NCBI RefSeq assembly: GCF_025742995.1
Contig: NZ_JAOVQM010000002.1
Span: forward strand, 124,001-188,000
Reading direction: 5' to 3'
Length of the DNA stretch: 64,000 nt
Source: Paracholeplasma manati
GTDB taxonomy: Bacteria > Bacillota_I > Bacilli_A > Acholeplasmatales > UBA5453
Part shown: positions 33,715-41,464 of the stretch, piece by piece
How positions within the stretch are numbered: position 1 is the stretch's first letter
Layout: the number at the start of each line of letters is the position of its first letter
Program-made: the position numbers and the translations under genes
The notes under the pieces: generated by a model
Told to the model about the DNA's origin: nothing
The model's database searches: none
The model's input: the letters and a program-made list of their open reading frames with translations, nothing else

Positions 33715-34593
33715 TTAAGGGATTATGTTGGCAAATCTATCATGCAGTCCGTAAGCATCAAATACACCATTAACAACTGAACCTAAACTGCTATAGTACA
33801 AGCTTGCTGCAAACATTTTTCCAAATGTTTTACAAGTAATATTTTTAATCAAGCCCCTATTAAATTTAGTAATAATTTGCCTTGTAACCTGATTGAGGCT
33901 ACCCCTACCAGAAACATTACCTAAAAACGTATTTGATCCTTTCATCGCATAAGCTAATTTATCCATCATTCCCGCTGTTAATGCTGAAACAACACCAACT
34001 GTTAAAGAAGTTAAAAATATTTGTGAAAATGAATAATCAGTTTCTCTAAACAAATTCTGAAATCCCATTCCAAATGCTGATGACAAAAAACCTGTCATAA
34101 ATGCAGCCCCCATAGGTCCCACTCCTGGAATAATGGAGAAAATCCCACCTAGAGCTCCACCGACAATAGAACCAGTAAACATTCCCCATGACCATGACCA
34201 TTCACCAGCTAAAGTATATGATACGATTTCACTGACCGTATAAACTACAGCTCCTATGCCTGCCCCTATTAATGCGGCAATGCCAAGCCCTATAATTATC
34301 GCACTAATCGCAAAATTCCCATCTGGATCAATAAGATTCACTGGATTATTCGCAGTATACGTATATAAGTTCTCACCACTATTACTCATTGGATTTAAGT
34401 AGTTGATACTATCGGGACTAATGAATCTACCTATCTGTGGATTGTAATACCTTGATTGCAAATAATAGAACCCAGTCTCTAAGTCATATCGATATCCGCG
34501 ATATCGATAAGGATTGATGATCGATAATGATATTCCTGAGGTGTCTGTTGCACTAAGGGTATTACCAAAAGCATCATAGCTATAAGTAACCAA
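33715..34593 (-). pseudogene. C-terminal fragment of an RHS toxin with a hydrophobic tip
   Basis: About 292 codons. Residues 1-90 are the end of the RHS core: YSYDAFGNTL, INPYRYRGYRYD, YYLQSRYYNPQIGRFI and NLIDPDGNF, the DPxG seam after which tips diverge. The remaining 200 residues are the tip: Gly/Ala-rich hydrophobic segments (GLGIAALIGAGIGAVV; GSIVGGALGGIF; AAFMTGFLSSAFGMG), then a basic stretch (TRQIITKFNRGLIKN). The YD repeats and signal peptide are missing, and the homology starts abruptly at about 34595, so it is an orphan piece, not expressed as a secreted toxin unless joined to a core. A candidate immunity gene follows at 16 bases. Confidence 0.75.
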
Positions 34594-34595
34594 TA
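34340..34595 (-). repeat. Inverted repeat arm A, RHS core end
   Basis: 256 bases that match 36320-36575 in inverted orientation with about nine differences by eye. It covers the RHS core end up to the seam codons NNPV, after which the two tips are unrelated. Confidence 0.85.
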
Positions 34596-34611
34596 GAATA
34601 CCATTATGATG

Positions 34612-35154
34612 TTAACTATTTCTTTTTAACATATCTTTTACTCTACTCAAGTGCTCGGTTGCTTTAAAATAAGTGGCTTCCTCATAAGTTGGATATTTAC
34701 AAGCAATGTAGCAAAGCTTTTCTATCTTTTTTTCATTAACAACCAAAGATATTAGTACTTTGTCGAAAAAAACTCTATCCTCTTTTTTTATCTCTTTATC
34801 ATCTTTATCTAAATAACGAATTTCCATTTCAATGCTTTTGTTTTTTGCTATATTAATCAATTTCGATATGTTTTTCTTAGTTCTTTGATAACTAAACAGT
34901 GTTTTGTGTTCAATTTCTTTATCACATGTGCCACAATAAAATAAGTGATGTCTAATATCTGAATCAAAATTTCCTATTATACTTCCGCCATCAGTACTGC
35001 TATATAAACTTTCATATTTTTTCGCTTCATCTGAATTTGAGTTTAAAATTTTGTGATTCAGTTTTTTTGACAATAAATTACCACACCATGGACAATAGTG
35101 TTTTTTAAAAAGGAATTTAATTATATTTCCGTGAAAATAATAAGATTTTCTCAT
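34612..35154 (-). CDS. Putative immunity-type protein with paired Cys motifs
   Basis: 180 residues, unnamed. Two CxxC pairs, CPWC (about 21-24) and CGTC (about 76-79), probably bind zinc; the rest is Lys- and acid-rich, without signal peptide or membrane helix. A strong AAAGGAG site precedes the ATG, located 10 bases after the end of a toxin-tip remnant. It is the only soluble, metal-site candidate in the leftward array, perhaps matched to a cytosolic toxin. Function is inferred from position only. Confidence 0.6.
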   Translation of the reverse strand: MRKSYYFHGNIIKFLFKKHYCPWCGNLLSKKLNHKILNSNSDEAKKYESLYSSTDGGSIIGNFDSDIRHHLFYCGTCDKEIEHKTLFSYQRTKKNISKLINIAKNKSIEMEIRYLDKDDKEIKKEDRVFFDKVLISLVVNEKKIEKLCYIACKYPTYEEATYFKATEHLSRVKDMLKRNS

Positions 35155-35164
35155 TTGATCTCCT

Positions 35165-35317
35165 TTACCACGTCAATCTAATATAAAAACTTACACCACT
35201 AGGACCAGGATTTCCTAAGGCAAAAACAAATCCATTGCTTCCAACTCCAAGTTGAAACTCTCCTGTTGTCATAAATTTAGCAGAACCACCAATCTTTATA
35301 TAGGAAAGTGGACTCAT
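35165..35317 (-). pseudogene. Remnant of an RHS toxin tip (50 codons)
   Basis: A short frame ending at TAA (35165-35167) just before the CxxC gene. It reads as a Gly-rich beta-like peptide (IKIGGSAKFMTTGEF, FALGNPGPSG) as seen at the ends of RHS and WapA tips. The ATG at its start has no ribosome site. No RHS core is attached, so it is likely the residue of a displaced tip. Confidence 0.5.
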
Positions 35318-35339
35318 TTTTTGTTAATTAATATATTAC

Positions 35340-35585
35340 TTATTTATAAATAAATAAGCTAACAAGTGCTATAACATTAAACATGTCAACAGCAATATGT
35401 CCTCCTCTTAAATGCAATTTTGTATTTGAAAGCAGAAAGAAAATAACTGCAACACCAATACATAGCAAACTAGTATTGTAATTGTTATGTTTTCGTATAA
35501 AAAGTACATTAATTAACAATGATAATATACAAATTATAAACAAGACAACATGTACTATATTTCTTAAGTCCCACTCAATTTTCAT
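35340..35585 (-). CDS. Small membrane protein, putative immunity
   Basis: 81 residues forming three likely transmembrane segments (about 9-29, 37-53 and 62-79). Unnamed. It follows another short tip remnant on the same strand (35645-35728). Small multi-helix membrane proteins are common cognate immunity proteins for pore-forming or lipid II-independent membrane toxins, but here the role rests on position alone. No strong ribosome site is seen, so expression is uncertain. Confidence 0.45.
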   Translation of the reverse strand: MKIEWDLRNIVHVVLFIICILSLLINVLFIRKHNNYNTSLLCIGVAVIFFLLSNTKLHLRGGHIAVDMFNVIALVSLFIYK

Positions 35586-35644
35586 AAACCATTGTATACT
35601 CAGTAGTGTAATAATATACTGTGTACTTTCCTTTCTTTCTATTG

Positions 35645-35728
35645 TTATAAATAAATCAAGCGCTGTGGATTTGGTCCATAAAATGTTGTTAGACTACTAG
35701 AGTAGGCTATAACCACAGATCCTATTTT
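35645..35728 (-). pseudogene. Remnant of an RHS toxin tip (27 codons)
   Basis: Frame from a TAA at 35729 to TAA at 35645-35647, encoding a peptide with VVIAYSSSL and FYGPNPQR, similar in style to the other tip ends. First of four leftward remnants. Very short, so the call is tentative. Confidence 0.35.
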
Positions 35729-36002
35729 TTACCAATTATAAGTTAGTTAGCGCAAAACGCTACATCACAAGGTTATTGTAAATAGAATCTCATGTCAAAG
35801 GATAATAGCTAAAAAATTAATGAAGGTGCTTGAAATGAGATTAGTCTGAATCAATATTTTCTAAGGGACTAGCTAATTTTTAAACGGATAGTTCTAATCG
35901 TTCATATACATACAAATTATAACATTTAGAAGGATGATATAAAAGTCTGATTTTTAATTATTTAGCTCATTCATTTCATATAATTAAAGATTGAATTGAT
36001 TA
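35729..36002. other. Non-coding centre of the island
   Basis: 274 A+T-rich bases between the leftward and rightward arms. No gene, no tRNA and no transposase remnant is seen. An imperfect inverted pair (AATCTCAT near 35793 and ATGAGATT near 35848) and a small AGCG/CGCT hairpin near 35751 are the only structures. Promoters for both arms could lie here, but none is convincing. Confidence 0.5.
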
Positions 36003-37200
36003 TGAAATTTATTGATGAAGATGGAATAGAACTCGCAAGTATATCCAAGTATTGTGAAAGCAATTACTACAAATACAATGATCAAGGCATTCGCACTAAA
36101 AAACAACAGGTACATGTAGTGGCAATAAAACAACCAAATATACATTGAGTAGCAATTTGGTCATTATGGAATCTTGGGGAACAAGTAACAATCAAAGAAT
36201 CTATTATACATACGATGTAGATGGTTCCTTAATCAGTTTTAGATATAACAATAATGAATATTTTTACATCCGCAACCTTCAAGGTGATATAATAAAGATA
36301 ATTGATATCAGTGGTAATGTATTGGTTACTTATAGCTATGATGCTTTTGGTAATACCCTTAATACAACAGACACCTCTGGAATATCATTATCGACCATCA
36401 ACCCCTATCGATATCGCGGATATCGATATGACTTAGAGACTGGGTTCTATTATTTGCAATCAAGGTATTATAATCCACAGATAGGTAGATTCATTAGTCC
36501 CGATAGCATCAACTATTTAAATCCAATGAGTAATAGTGGTGAGAACTTATATACGTATACTGCGAATAATCCAGTCATGTATACAGACAGCACCGGATAT
36601 GCACCAGAATGGTGGAACAACTTTTGGAATAGTACTGCTGGGAAAATAACAGGAACCATTTTAGTTGTTGCGGTTGTAGTTGGATTATCTATCCTTACTG
36701 CAGGATGGGGTGGAGCTCTTACAATATATTTGGGCGGTAGTTTTTGGGCTGCAGTAGCTGGCGGAGCCTTAGGTGGAGCTATCTCTGGAGCAATATACGG
36801 CGCAGGAATCAGTATGATTTCACAGGGTTTCTCAGATGGATACACCAACATAAGTTACACGAAAGTGGTTAAAGATACCTTGATTGGTATGGTATCTGGT
36901 GCCATAATTGGCGCTGCTTTTGCTGCTGCTGGTAGAGGATTGGGATTACTGGGAAAAACAAAATTAGCACAAAGACAAATAACAAACTGGGGTGACACTA
37001 ATATTAGTTGTCTGTTCGGTTCAAAGTCAGGAAATTTTACATTCATAAGGTATGGAAGATTTATGAGATTTGAAGCAAGTATCCAGCACGGATTGCACTA
37101 TCATATGATTACTTCAAAAGTCTTATGGGAAGGTATATTCATTGCTCAAAATCAAATAGCTGGATTTCTAGGTGGTTCATTTGCTAATCACCTTAACTAA
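36003..37200 (+). pseudogene. Frameshifted C-terminal RHS fragment with hydrophobic tip
   Basis: Homology to the RHS core starts abruptly near 36003 (YYKYNDQGIRTKK) and shifts frame in an A run around 36098-36108; the second frame runs on to 37200 (CSGNKTTKYT, IYYTYDVDGSL, INPYRYRGYRYD, GRFISPDSINYL). The tip follows NNPVMYTDSTG: tryptophan-rich PEWWNNFWN, then Gly/Ala membrane-like segments (GGALGGAISGAIYGAG; GMVSGAIIGAAFAAAG), and a C-terminal part with HGLHYHM. The earliest start in the long frame is TTG at 36145. Without YD repeats or a secretion signal this is an orphan. A candidate immunity gene follows. Confidence 0.75.
36320..36575 (+). repeat. Inverted repeat arm B, RHS core end
   Basis: Partner of 34340-34595, same 256-base length, opposite strand, about 96% alike by eye. 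The spacer is about 1.7 kb. Identity ends exactly at the codons after NNPV. Confidence 0.85.
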
Positions 37201-37222
37201 AAAAGTGAAACGGGGTATAAAT

Positions 37223-37753
37223 ATGAAAAGACAATATTTGATCTTATCTTACATTTTTAATGATCATTTTGAACGTATTCCTTATTTCGCATATGATTTC
37301 TTGACCCAATTAAACATTACTAAAAATATAGTTATTACTTATTTTAGACTACCTACAGAAAAGTTAAGCTTAAATGAATTTGATCCGAAATCTTACAAAT
37401 TGTATATGAATAAAAAGTTGACTGATAATATTATTTTATATTTCCCCTCATTAGAGCCACTTAGTAAGATGAATAAAATGTTTTATGTAGATTATCATTT
37501 AGATCAAACTGAAATCTATTTTGAAAATATAAATTGTTCTTTTGATTATTACATTGAGAATATTATAAAAGCTAACCGAAAGAAAAGTTCCATCAGAAAA
37601 TGTACAAATCTTAGTGTATTTGTAGATGAAGGCATGATAATAATAAAGTTAAATAGAGATTTTTATGAAAAAGACAAACAGCAATTTAATCAATTAATTT
37701 ATAATTGGGAACACACATTTATCGATTTAAAAATTAGAAAGTCAATAAAATAA
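37223..37753 (+). CDS. Putative immunity protein after the rightward RHS fragment
   Basis: 176 residues, unnamed, soluble, without signal peptide or membrane helix; it opens MKRQYLILSYIFNDHFERIPYF and is rich in Lys, Phe, Tyr and Asn, ending in a helical Lys-rich tail. ATG at 37223 follows ACGGGGTATAAAT, 22 bases after the toxin-tip stop. The position is that of a cognate immunity gene for the tip at 36575-37200. No motif identifies its target. Confidence 0.6.
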   Translation: MKRQYLILSYIFNDHFERIPYFAYDFLTQLNITKNIVITYFRLPTEKLSLNEFDPKSYKLYMNKKLTDNIILYFPSLEPLSKMNKMFYVDYHLDQTEIYFENINCSFDYYIENIIKANRKKSSIRKCTNLSVFVDEGMIIIKLNRDFYEKDKQQFNQLIYNWEHTFIDLKIRKSIK

Positions 37754-37756
37754 GTT

Positions 37757-37909
37757 CTTTTCACACAAAATTTTATACGATATAAAGATTCGGAATCCAT
37801 TGAACAAATGCCTACGAAATCTATTGAAAAAGTTAATCGTGATTTCTGTTATCTATTATTAAAAACTCAATTTGAAGTTATTTCTATATCAAGTCAGTTT
37901 TACGATTAG
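37757..37909 (+). other. Unidentified reading-frame remnant and noncoding DNA
   Basis: A frame with no start codon or ribosome site, ending at TAG 37907-37909, encodes about 50 residues (includes SIEQMPTKSIEKVNRDF). It looks protein-like, but I cannot assign it. The following 200 bases to 38107 hold no frame of note; AAAGTGGACACAC near 38060 resembles IS3-type ends but no transposase is present. Confidence 0.3.
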
Positions 37910-38106
37910 AGGTGCAGAAAATAAAAATTATGTCGAGAAAAATGTTGTAAAATGTTGAGAAGTTTAGCGATTGATGGTTTATGAAAAAATCATTGAAAAG
38001 AATCAAGCGCAAGCCTTTTTCTTTGGCACTATAAAATTATCCTGATTTTATTGCTTTTATGTTAATAAAGTGGACACACTAAGTATGTCATTACTTACTT
38101 TGAATA

Positions 38107-38787
38107 CTAGTGGTGAGAACTTATATACGTATACTGCGAATAATCCAGTGAATCTGATTGATCCGGATGGTAATTTTGCTTTATCGATTTTTATAACAAG
38201 TGTAGTTGTTGGTGCATTAATTGGAGCTGGTTTAGGCTGGTACAGTGCAGTACAAAACGATAGTGATATCCTTACTGGCATTATAGTAGGAGCCTTGTTA
38301 GGGGCTTCCGATGGAGCAGTAATTGGATTAGGTGGTGTCTATCTTGCTAGTGGTGTTTCATCACTAATTTCAAAAGGCATCACAGATATGGTGAGTATAG
38401 CATTTTTCGGTGGCGCAATTGGGTCCTTACAAAGTTATGCACTCGCTTTTTCCCTTGGTGGATTAACAGGAGGTTTCTTAGACAAGCTAGGAAAGGCAAC
38501 TACATTTGGTCAAAAGGTATTACAATTTGGAATTAAATTCATTAGTGATGTTGCAGTAAGGCCAGCGCTCTCACAAGGAATTGATATGGGGTTAGGAAAA
38601 CAGAAAACTTGGAATTGGAATCAATATGGTTATGATGTGGCTTCAAGAGGACTAACCTATTTTATACCTTGAAAATACAAAACAAATACTGTATTTGGAG
38701 AACTGTCTATTTCACCATTCAAGGCATTTGGCAGAGGAATAGCAAGAGGTAAGTATCCAAATCTTGCAGAGATATTCATATGGTAGT
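38107..38787 (+). pseudogene. RHS toxin tip fragment interrupted by an in-frame TGA
   Basis: The RHS core homology begins abruptly at about 38108 (SGENLYTYT, NNPVNLIDPDGNF), identical in style to the 34340 copy, then a tip of Gly-rich hydrophobic segments (VVVGALIGAGLGW; GIIVGALLGASDGAVIGLGG; AFSLGGLTGGFLDKLG). A TGA at 38670-38672 ends the long frame, but the same frame continues another 38 codons (TNTVFGELSIS, FGRGIARG) to TAG TAG at 38785-38790. The extension is homologous to the remnant at 40671-40892, so the TGA is either an inactivating TGG-to-TGA change or a readthrough codon. Immunity candidate follows 12 bases later. Confidence 0.65.
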
Positions 38788-38799
38788 AGGAGGCAATCA

Positions 38800-39255
38800 A
38801 TGGATTACGAATTTAAATTAACGAGTAGATTTTTTGAAGTTTTTTGGTTCTTATTAATCAGCATAATTGTTTTATCTGTAGTATGCATCATCTTATTGAT
38901 TTTTAGAAACAAAATCATGAGTAATGATAATATAAGTGGAAAGGGTATTTTTTATTTTTCACTAATCGTGTGTCTATTTTTTAACGGGTGGCTCATATAC
39001 AAATTTATCCCTTATGGTCAGGATTTGCAGTATGTCAGGACAAACGAGTTTAGTTATATTACTGGTGAAGTGGTTGGTTATAACAAGAGAGAAGCTATAG
39101 GTGATATTGCTGTAACATATAAATATTCACAACCGATTATTTTCGATGGGGAGAATAGAGTCGTTTTAGATGTAAATGATACTGAGTTAAATAAGACATA
39201 TAGTCTTATATATTTAAAGCATACAAAGATAGCTATAATTATCGAAATACACTAA
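38800..39255 (+). CDS. Putative immunity protein, two-helix membrane family A
   Basis: 151 residues: two transmembrane helices (about 13-37 and 51-70), then a beta-rich domain (ITGEVVGYNKRE, LNKTYSLIYLKHTKIAIIIE). It is a paralogue of the protein at 40887-41375, which has ITGTVVRYKK and LNKIYHCVYLPNTKLGICVE at equivalent places. The ATG follows TAGGAGGCAATCA, just behind the toxin tip stop. Because both family members sit behind homologous toxin tips, an immunity role is well supported by context. Confidence 0.7.
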   Translation: MDYEFKLTSRFFEVFWFLLISIIVLSVVCIILLIFRNKIMSNDNISGKGIFYFSLIVCLFFNGWLIYKFIPYGQDLQYVRTNEFSYITGEVVGYNKREAIGDIAVTYKYSQPIIFDGENRVVLDVNDTELNKTYSLIYLKHTKIAIIIEIH

Positions 39256-39293
39256 AAAACTCATTAACATCAGAAAGATTTGGGAGAAAAATT

Positions 39294-39788
39294 ATGAAGA
39301 AATTAATACTTTTTATAACCTTGTTATTCACCCTTACTTTATTTGGATGTGTTTCAGATCCAAATACCTACTATTTTGATTCGAACATTTTGTTGAGTAA
39401 TACAGTGAAAATTGAACTCGTGTATTATCAAAATGATGCACCTGAAATGATAGTAGTTGACCAAACTGATTTTCCAAACTTTGATTATGATAGGTCTATG
39501 GTTATTGAAACACTCGATTCATCGTTGTTAGAACCATTCATTTTAGAACTTTCATTGATCACTTTTCACATTCAAAATAAGAGTTCAAATTCCCCGGTAG
39601 GAAATACATTAATCCTTCATCAAACTAACGGCAATATGATTGTGATTTCGTGTACACTAATCGATGGTACAGCATATAGTTTTGTTTCTACATTTGACTC
39701 AGATAGTCATTTTATAGAACATATCGCAAGATTTGCTGATCGTCCAAAATTTGATGAAATGTTGCAGAAGTATTTCAACTCGATATGA
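39294..39788 (+). CDS. Small lipoprotein, putative immunity
   Basis: 164 residues with a lipoprotein signal: hydrophobic core LFITLLFTLTLFGC with lipid-anchor Cys19. The mature part is acidic and beta-rich (VKIELVYYQNDAPE, HQTNGNMIVISC), unnamed. Ribosome site GGGAGAAAATT. Unlike its neighbours no tip remnant is visible directly upstream (the gap is only 38 bases). A surface lipoprotein could neutralise an incoming toxin outside the membrane; this is inference from place. Confidence 0.6.
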   Translation: MKKLILFITLLFTLTLFGCVSDPNTYYFDSNILLSNTVKIELVYYQNDAPEMIVVDQTDFPNFDYDRSMVIETLDSSLLEPFILELSLITFHIQNKSSNSPVGNTLILHQTNGNMIVISCTLIDGTAYSFVSTFDSDSHFIEHIARFADRPKFDEMLQKYFNSI

Positions 39789-39795
39789 GTTTTAA

Positions 39796-39852
39796 AAGAT
39801 ATTAAATCAAGGTATCGAAGCATCATTCAATATAGCACTTGGAATTTTCTAA
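39796..39852 (+). pseudogene. Remnant of an RHS toxin tip (18 codons)
   Basis: Short frame ending at TAA 39850-39852 with ILNQGIEASFNIALG, similar to ALSQGIDMGLG in the tip at 38107. Too short for certainty, but it repeats the pattern of a tip end just ahead of a candidate immunity gene. Confidence 0.35.
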
Positions 39853-39871
39853 GGTAGTTAAGAGGTACTAA

Positions 39872-40564
39872 ATGACACTGAGACAAAAACTTAAACTGAT
39901 GCTTTCTGTGATGTTATTAATATTTAACTTAATTTTGTCGGCTATTCTTTTATTAAATCAATTAGAACTATTGTCAATCATTATGTTTACGATTTTATTA
40001 GCACTTTCCGTTATTTTACTATATGCATTTTTTTGTGACTATACCAAAAATTACCCGAGAAACGATAAAACTGAATACAATTTCAATTTGAAGACAGATT
40101 TAAATCTTATAAGGCATAACACGATATCGTTTGTAAGACTAACTAAAGGTTTATGGCAATGTCAGGATTTAAACATCAAAATGGATATGTCAGGCTATAT
40201 GTTTCAAAAAACGTATATTAGGTCATTTATTACTAGGCAATTTCAGTTTGCCATTGTTAATAAAGAGAAACTACCGTTAAGAAGAATCCTTGAACCTTTA
40301 GACGTCAGACCTTGTTTTGAGACTATAGAATTAAATATTGAGTTTATTTATGATAAAAAGATTTATCGTAAGTCCATAATAAAGGGCTATCGAACAAATG
40401 TCAGTTTCTTGATTGCAGAAATCATATCATCTAGGTATGGAATTCTTGGTTTAGGTGGAAAATCTGGATCAAATCGACTCTATACTTATGAAAAAATCAG
40501 TGAAGATATTTATGAGATGGAAAAAATGCCAAAACCGATCTTTATGAAGCGTAAAATAGAGTAA
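39872..40564 (+). CDS. Putative immunity protein with two N-terminal membrane helices
   Basis: 230 residues, unnamed. Two transmembrane helices (about 9-29 and 32-54) lead into a basic soluble domain with SFVRLTKGLWQCQDLN, FEYIYDKK-like and GILGLGGKSG segments. Ribosome site AAGAGGTACTA. It follows a short tip remnant. No relation to the similar-length protein at 41465 is visible beyond the layout. Role inferred from context. Confidence 0.55.
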   Translation: MTLRQKLKLMLSVMLLIFNLILSAILLLNQLELLSIIMFTILLALSVILLYAFFCDYTKNYPRNDKTEYNFNLKTDLNLIRHNTISFVRLTKGLWQCQDLNIKMDMSGYMFQKTYIRSFITRQFQFAIVNKEKLPLRRILEPLDVRPCFETIELNIEFIYDKKIYRKSIIKGYRTNVSFLIAEIISSRYGILGLGGKSGSNRLYTYEKISEDIYEMEKMPKPIFMKRKIE

Positions 40565-40631
40565 ATTCTAAGATTAAAATCATAAATTTTGTTGTTCAAC
40601 AATTTTGAAATTGTGATTGTACAAAAAAACG

Positions 40632-40663
40632 CACCCACATATCAAAATGCAGGTATGTGGGTG
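40632..40663 (+). repeat. Second copy of the island-edge hairpin
   Basis: CACCCACATA/TATGTGGGTG with a 12-base loop; differs from 32357-32387 only in one inserted base and one substitution in the loop. The T tail is broken (ATTTCT), so terminator strength is doubtful here. Confidence 0.8.
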
Positions 40664-40670
40664 ATTTCTA

Positions 40671-40892
40671 AATGGTTTTTCGACTCTGTTGCAAGACCCG
40701 GACTTAACCAATTAGCAAAATGGGGAACATGAAACGCCAGTCTTAGCGGTGAAAGGTTTCTTTACGATGTTGCGATTAGAACAGTTTCTTTCAAAGTGGA
40801 TCAAAAAATGAACGTATATGGACTCGAACTTAATCCTTCAAAAGCAATAGTTAGAGGTTGGTTAAGTGGACTCGGAAAGGTAATCTATGCTT
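40671..40892 (+). pseudogene. RHS toxin tip remnant with in-frame TGA
   Basis: A frame of about 74 codons with no core: FFDSVARPGLNQLAKWGT, then TGA (40731-40733 region), then NASLSGERFLYDVAIR and VYGLELNPSKAIVRGWLSG to a TGA at 40890-40892. It aligns with the end of the tip at 38107-38787 (YDVASRG, VFGELSISPFKAFGRGIARG). The final TGA overlaps the ATG of the next gene. As at 38670, the internal break is TGA rather than TAA or TAG. Confidence 0.6.
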
Positions 40893-41375
40893 GACGAAAA
40901 TGGGATGATAAGCTTATTAAATCAAAAACTGTATAAGGCTTTTTGGAAAAATGCCATCGCCGCCTTTATTACATTGATAATAGTGTTTATAATGTGTATG
41001 GTGAGTTATATTCATTTTTTAAATGAAACAGAAAGTTTAATGATTGTCATATTGTGCTTCGCTTTATTTGTTGTTGTTCTTGTAGTTGGTGTAATCAGTT
41101 TATTACCATTCAAAAAAGATGTGAAACTAGTCAAATCAGGAAAAATTGAAAGTATTACAGGTACTGTTGTTAGATACAAAAAAATAGTTCATGGTGGTGA
41201 TCCAACGACATATAGTTATCTTCCAATAATTAAAGATATCCATAGTAATTGGATTGAGGTTGAAATTAAAGCTGATAACACAGTGTTAAATAAAATATAT
41301 CATTGTGTATATCTCCCAAATACAAAACTAGGCATTTGTGTAGAATTTCAAAGTACAAGCGATCTCATTCAATAA
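40887..41375 (+). CDS. Putative immunity protein, two-helix membrane family A
   Basis: 162 residues: two membrane helices (about 20-45 and 50-72) and a beta-rich domain with ITGTVVRYKK, IKDIHSNWIEVEI and LNKIYHCVYLPNTK. Clear paralogue of 38800-39255. GGAAAGGTAATCT precedes the ATG, which overlaps the TGA ending the tip remnant, so toxin end and immunity start were translationally coupled. The tip ahead is homologous to the tip ahead of its paralogue, strong contextual evidence for an immunity role. Confidence 0.7.
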   Translation: MLDENGMISLLNQKLYKAFWKNAIAAFITLIIVFIMCMVSYIHFLNETESLMIVILCFALFVVVLVVGVISLLPFKKDVKLVKSGKIESITGTVVRYKKIVHGGDPTTYSYLPIIKDIHSNWIEVEIKADNTVLNKIYHCVYLPNTKLGICVEFQSTSDLIQ

Positions 41376-41377
41376 TA

Positions 41378-41446
41378 AAATATACACCTGGAGCAAATCA
41401 AATCTATTATTGTGGCTTATTAGCGATTTTGTTTACGATGAAGTAA
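41378..41446 (+). pseudogene. Remnant of an RHS toxin tip (22 codons)
   Basis: Startless frame KYTPGANQIYYC... ending at TAA 41444-41446, immediately before the next membrane protein gene. It repeats the island pattern but is too short to prove. Confidence 0.35.
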
Positions 41447-41464
41447 TAAAATGGAGGTTTACTA

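Noticed and set aside
38055-38070. IS3-like terminal sequence AAAGTGGACACAC
   Set aside because: No transposase, matching inverted end or target duplication is visible, so it is mentioned only as context and not called as an insertion sequence.
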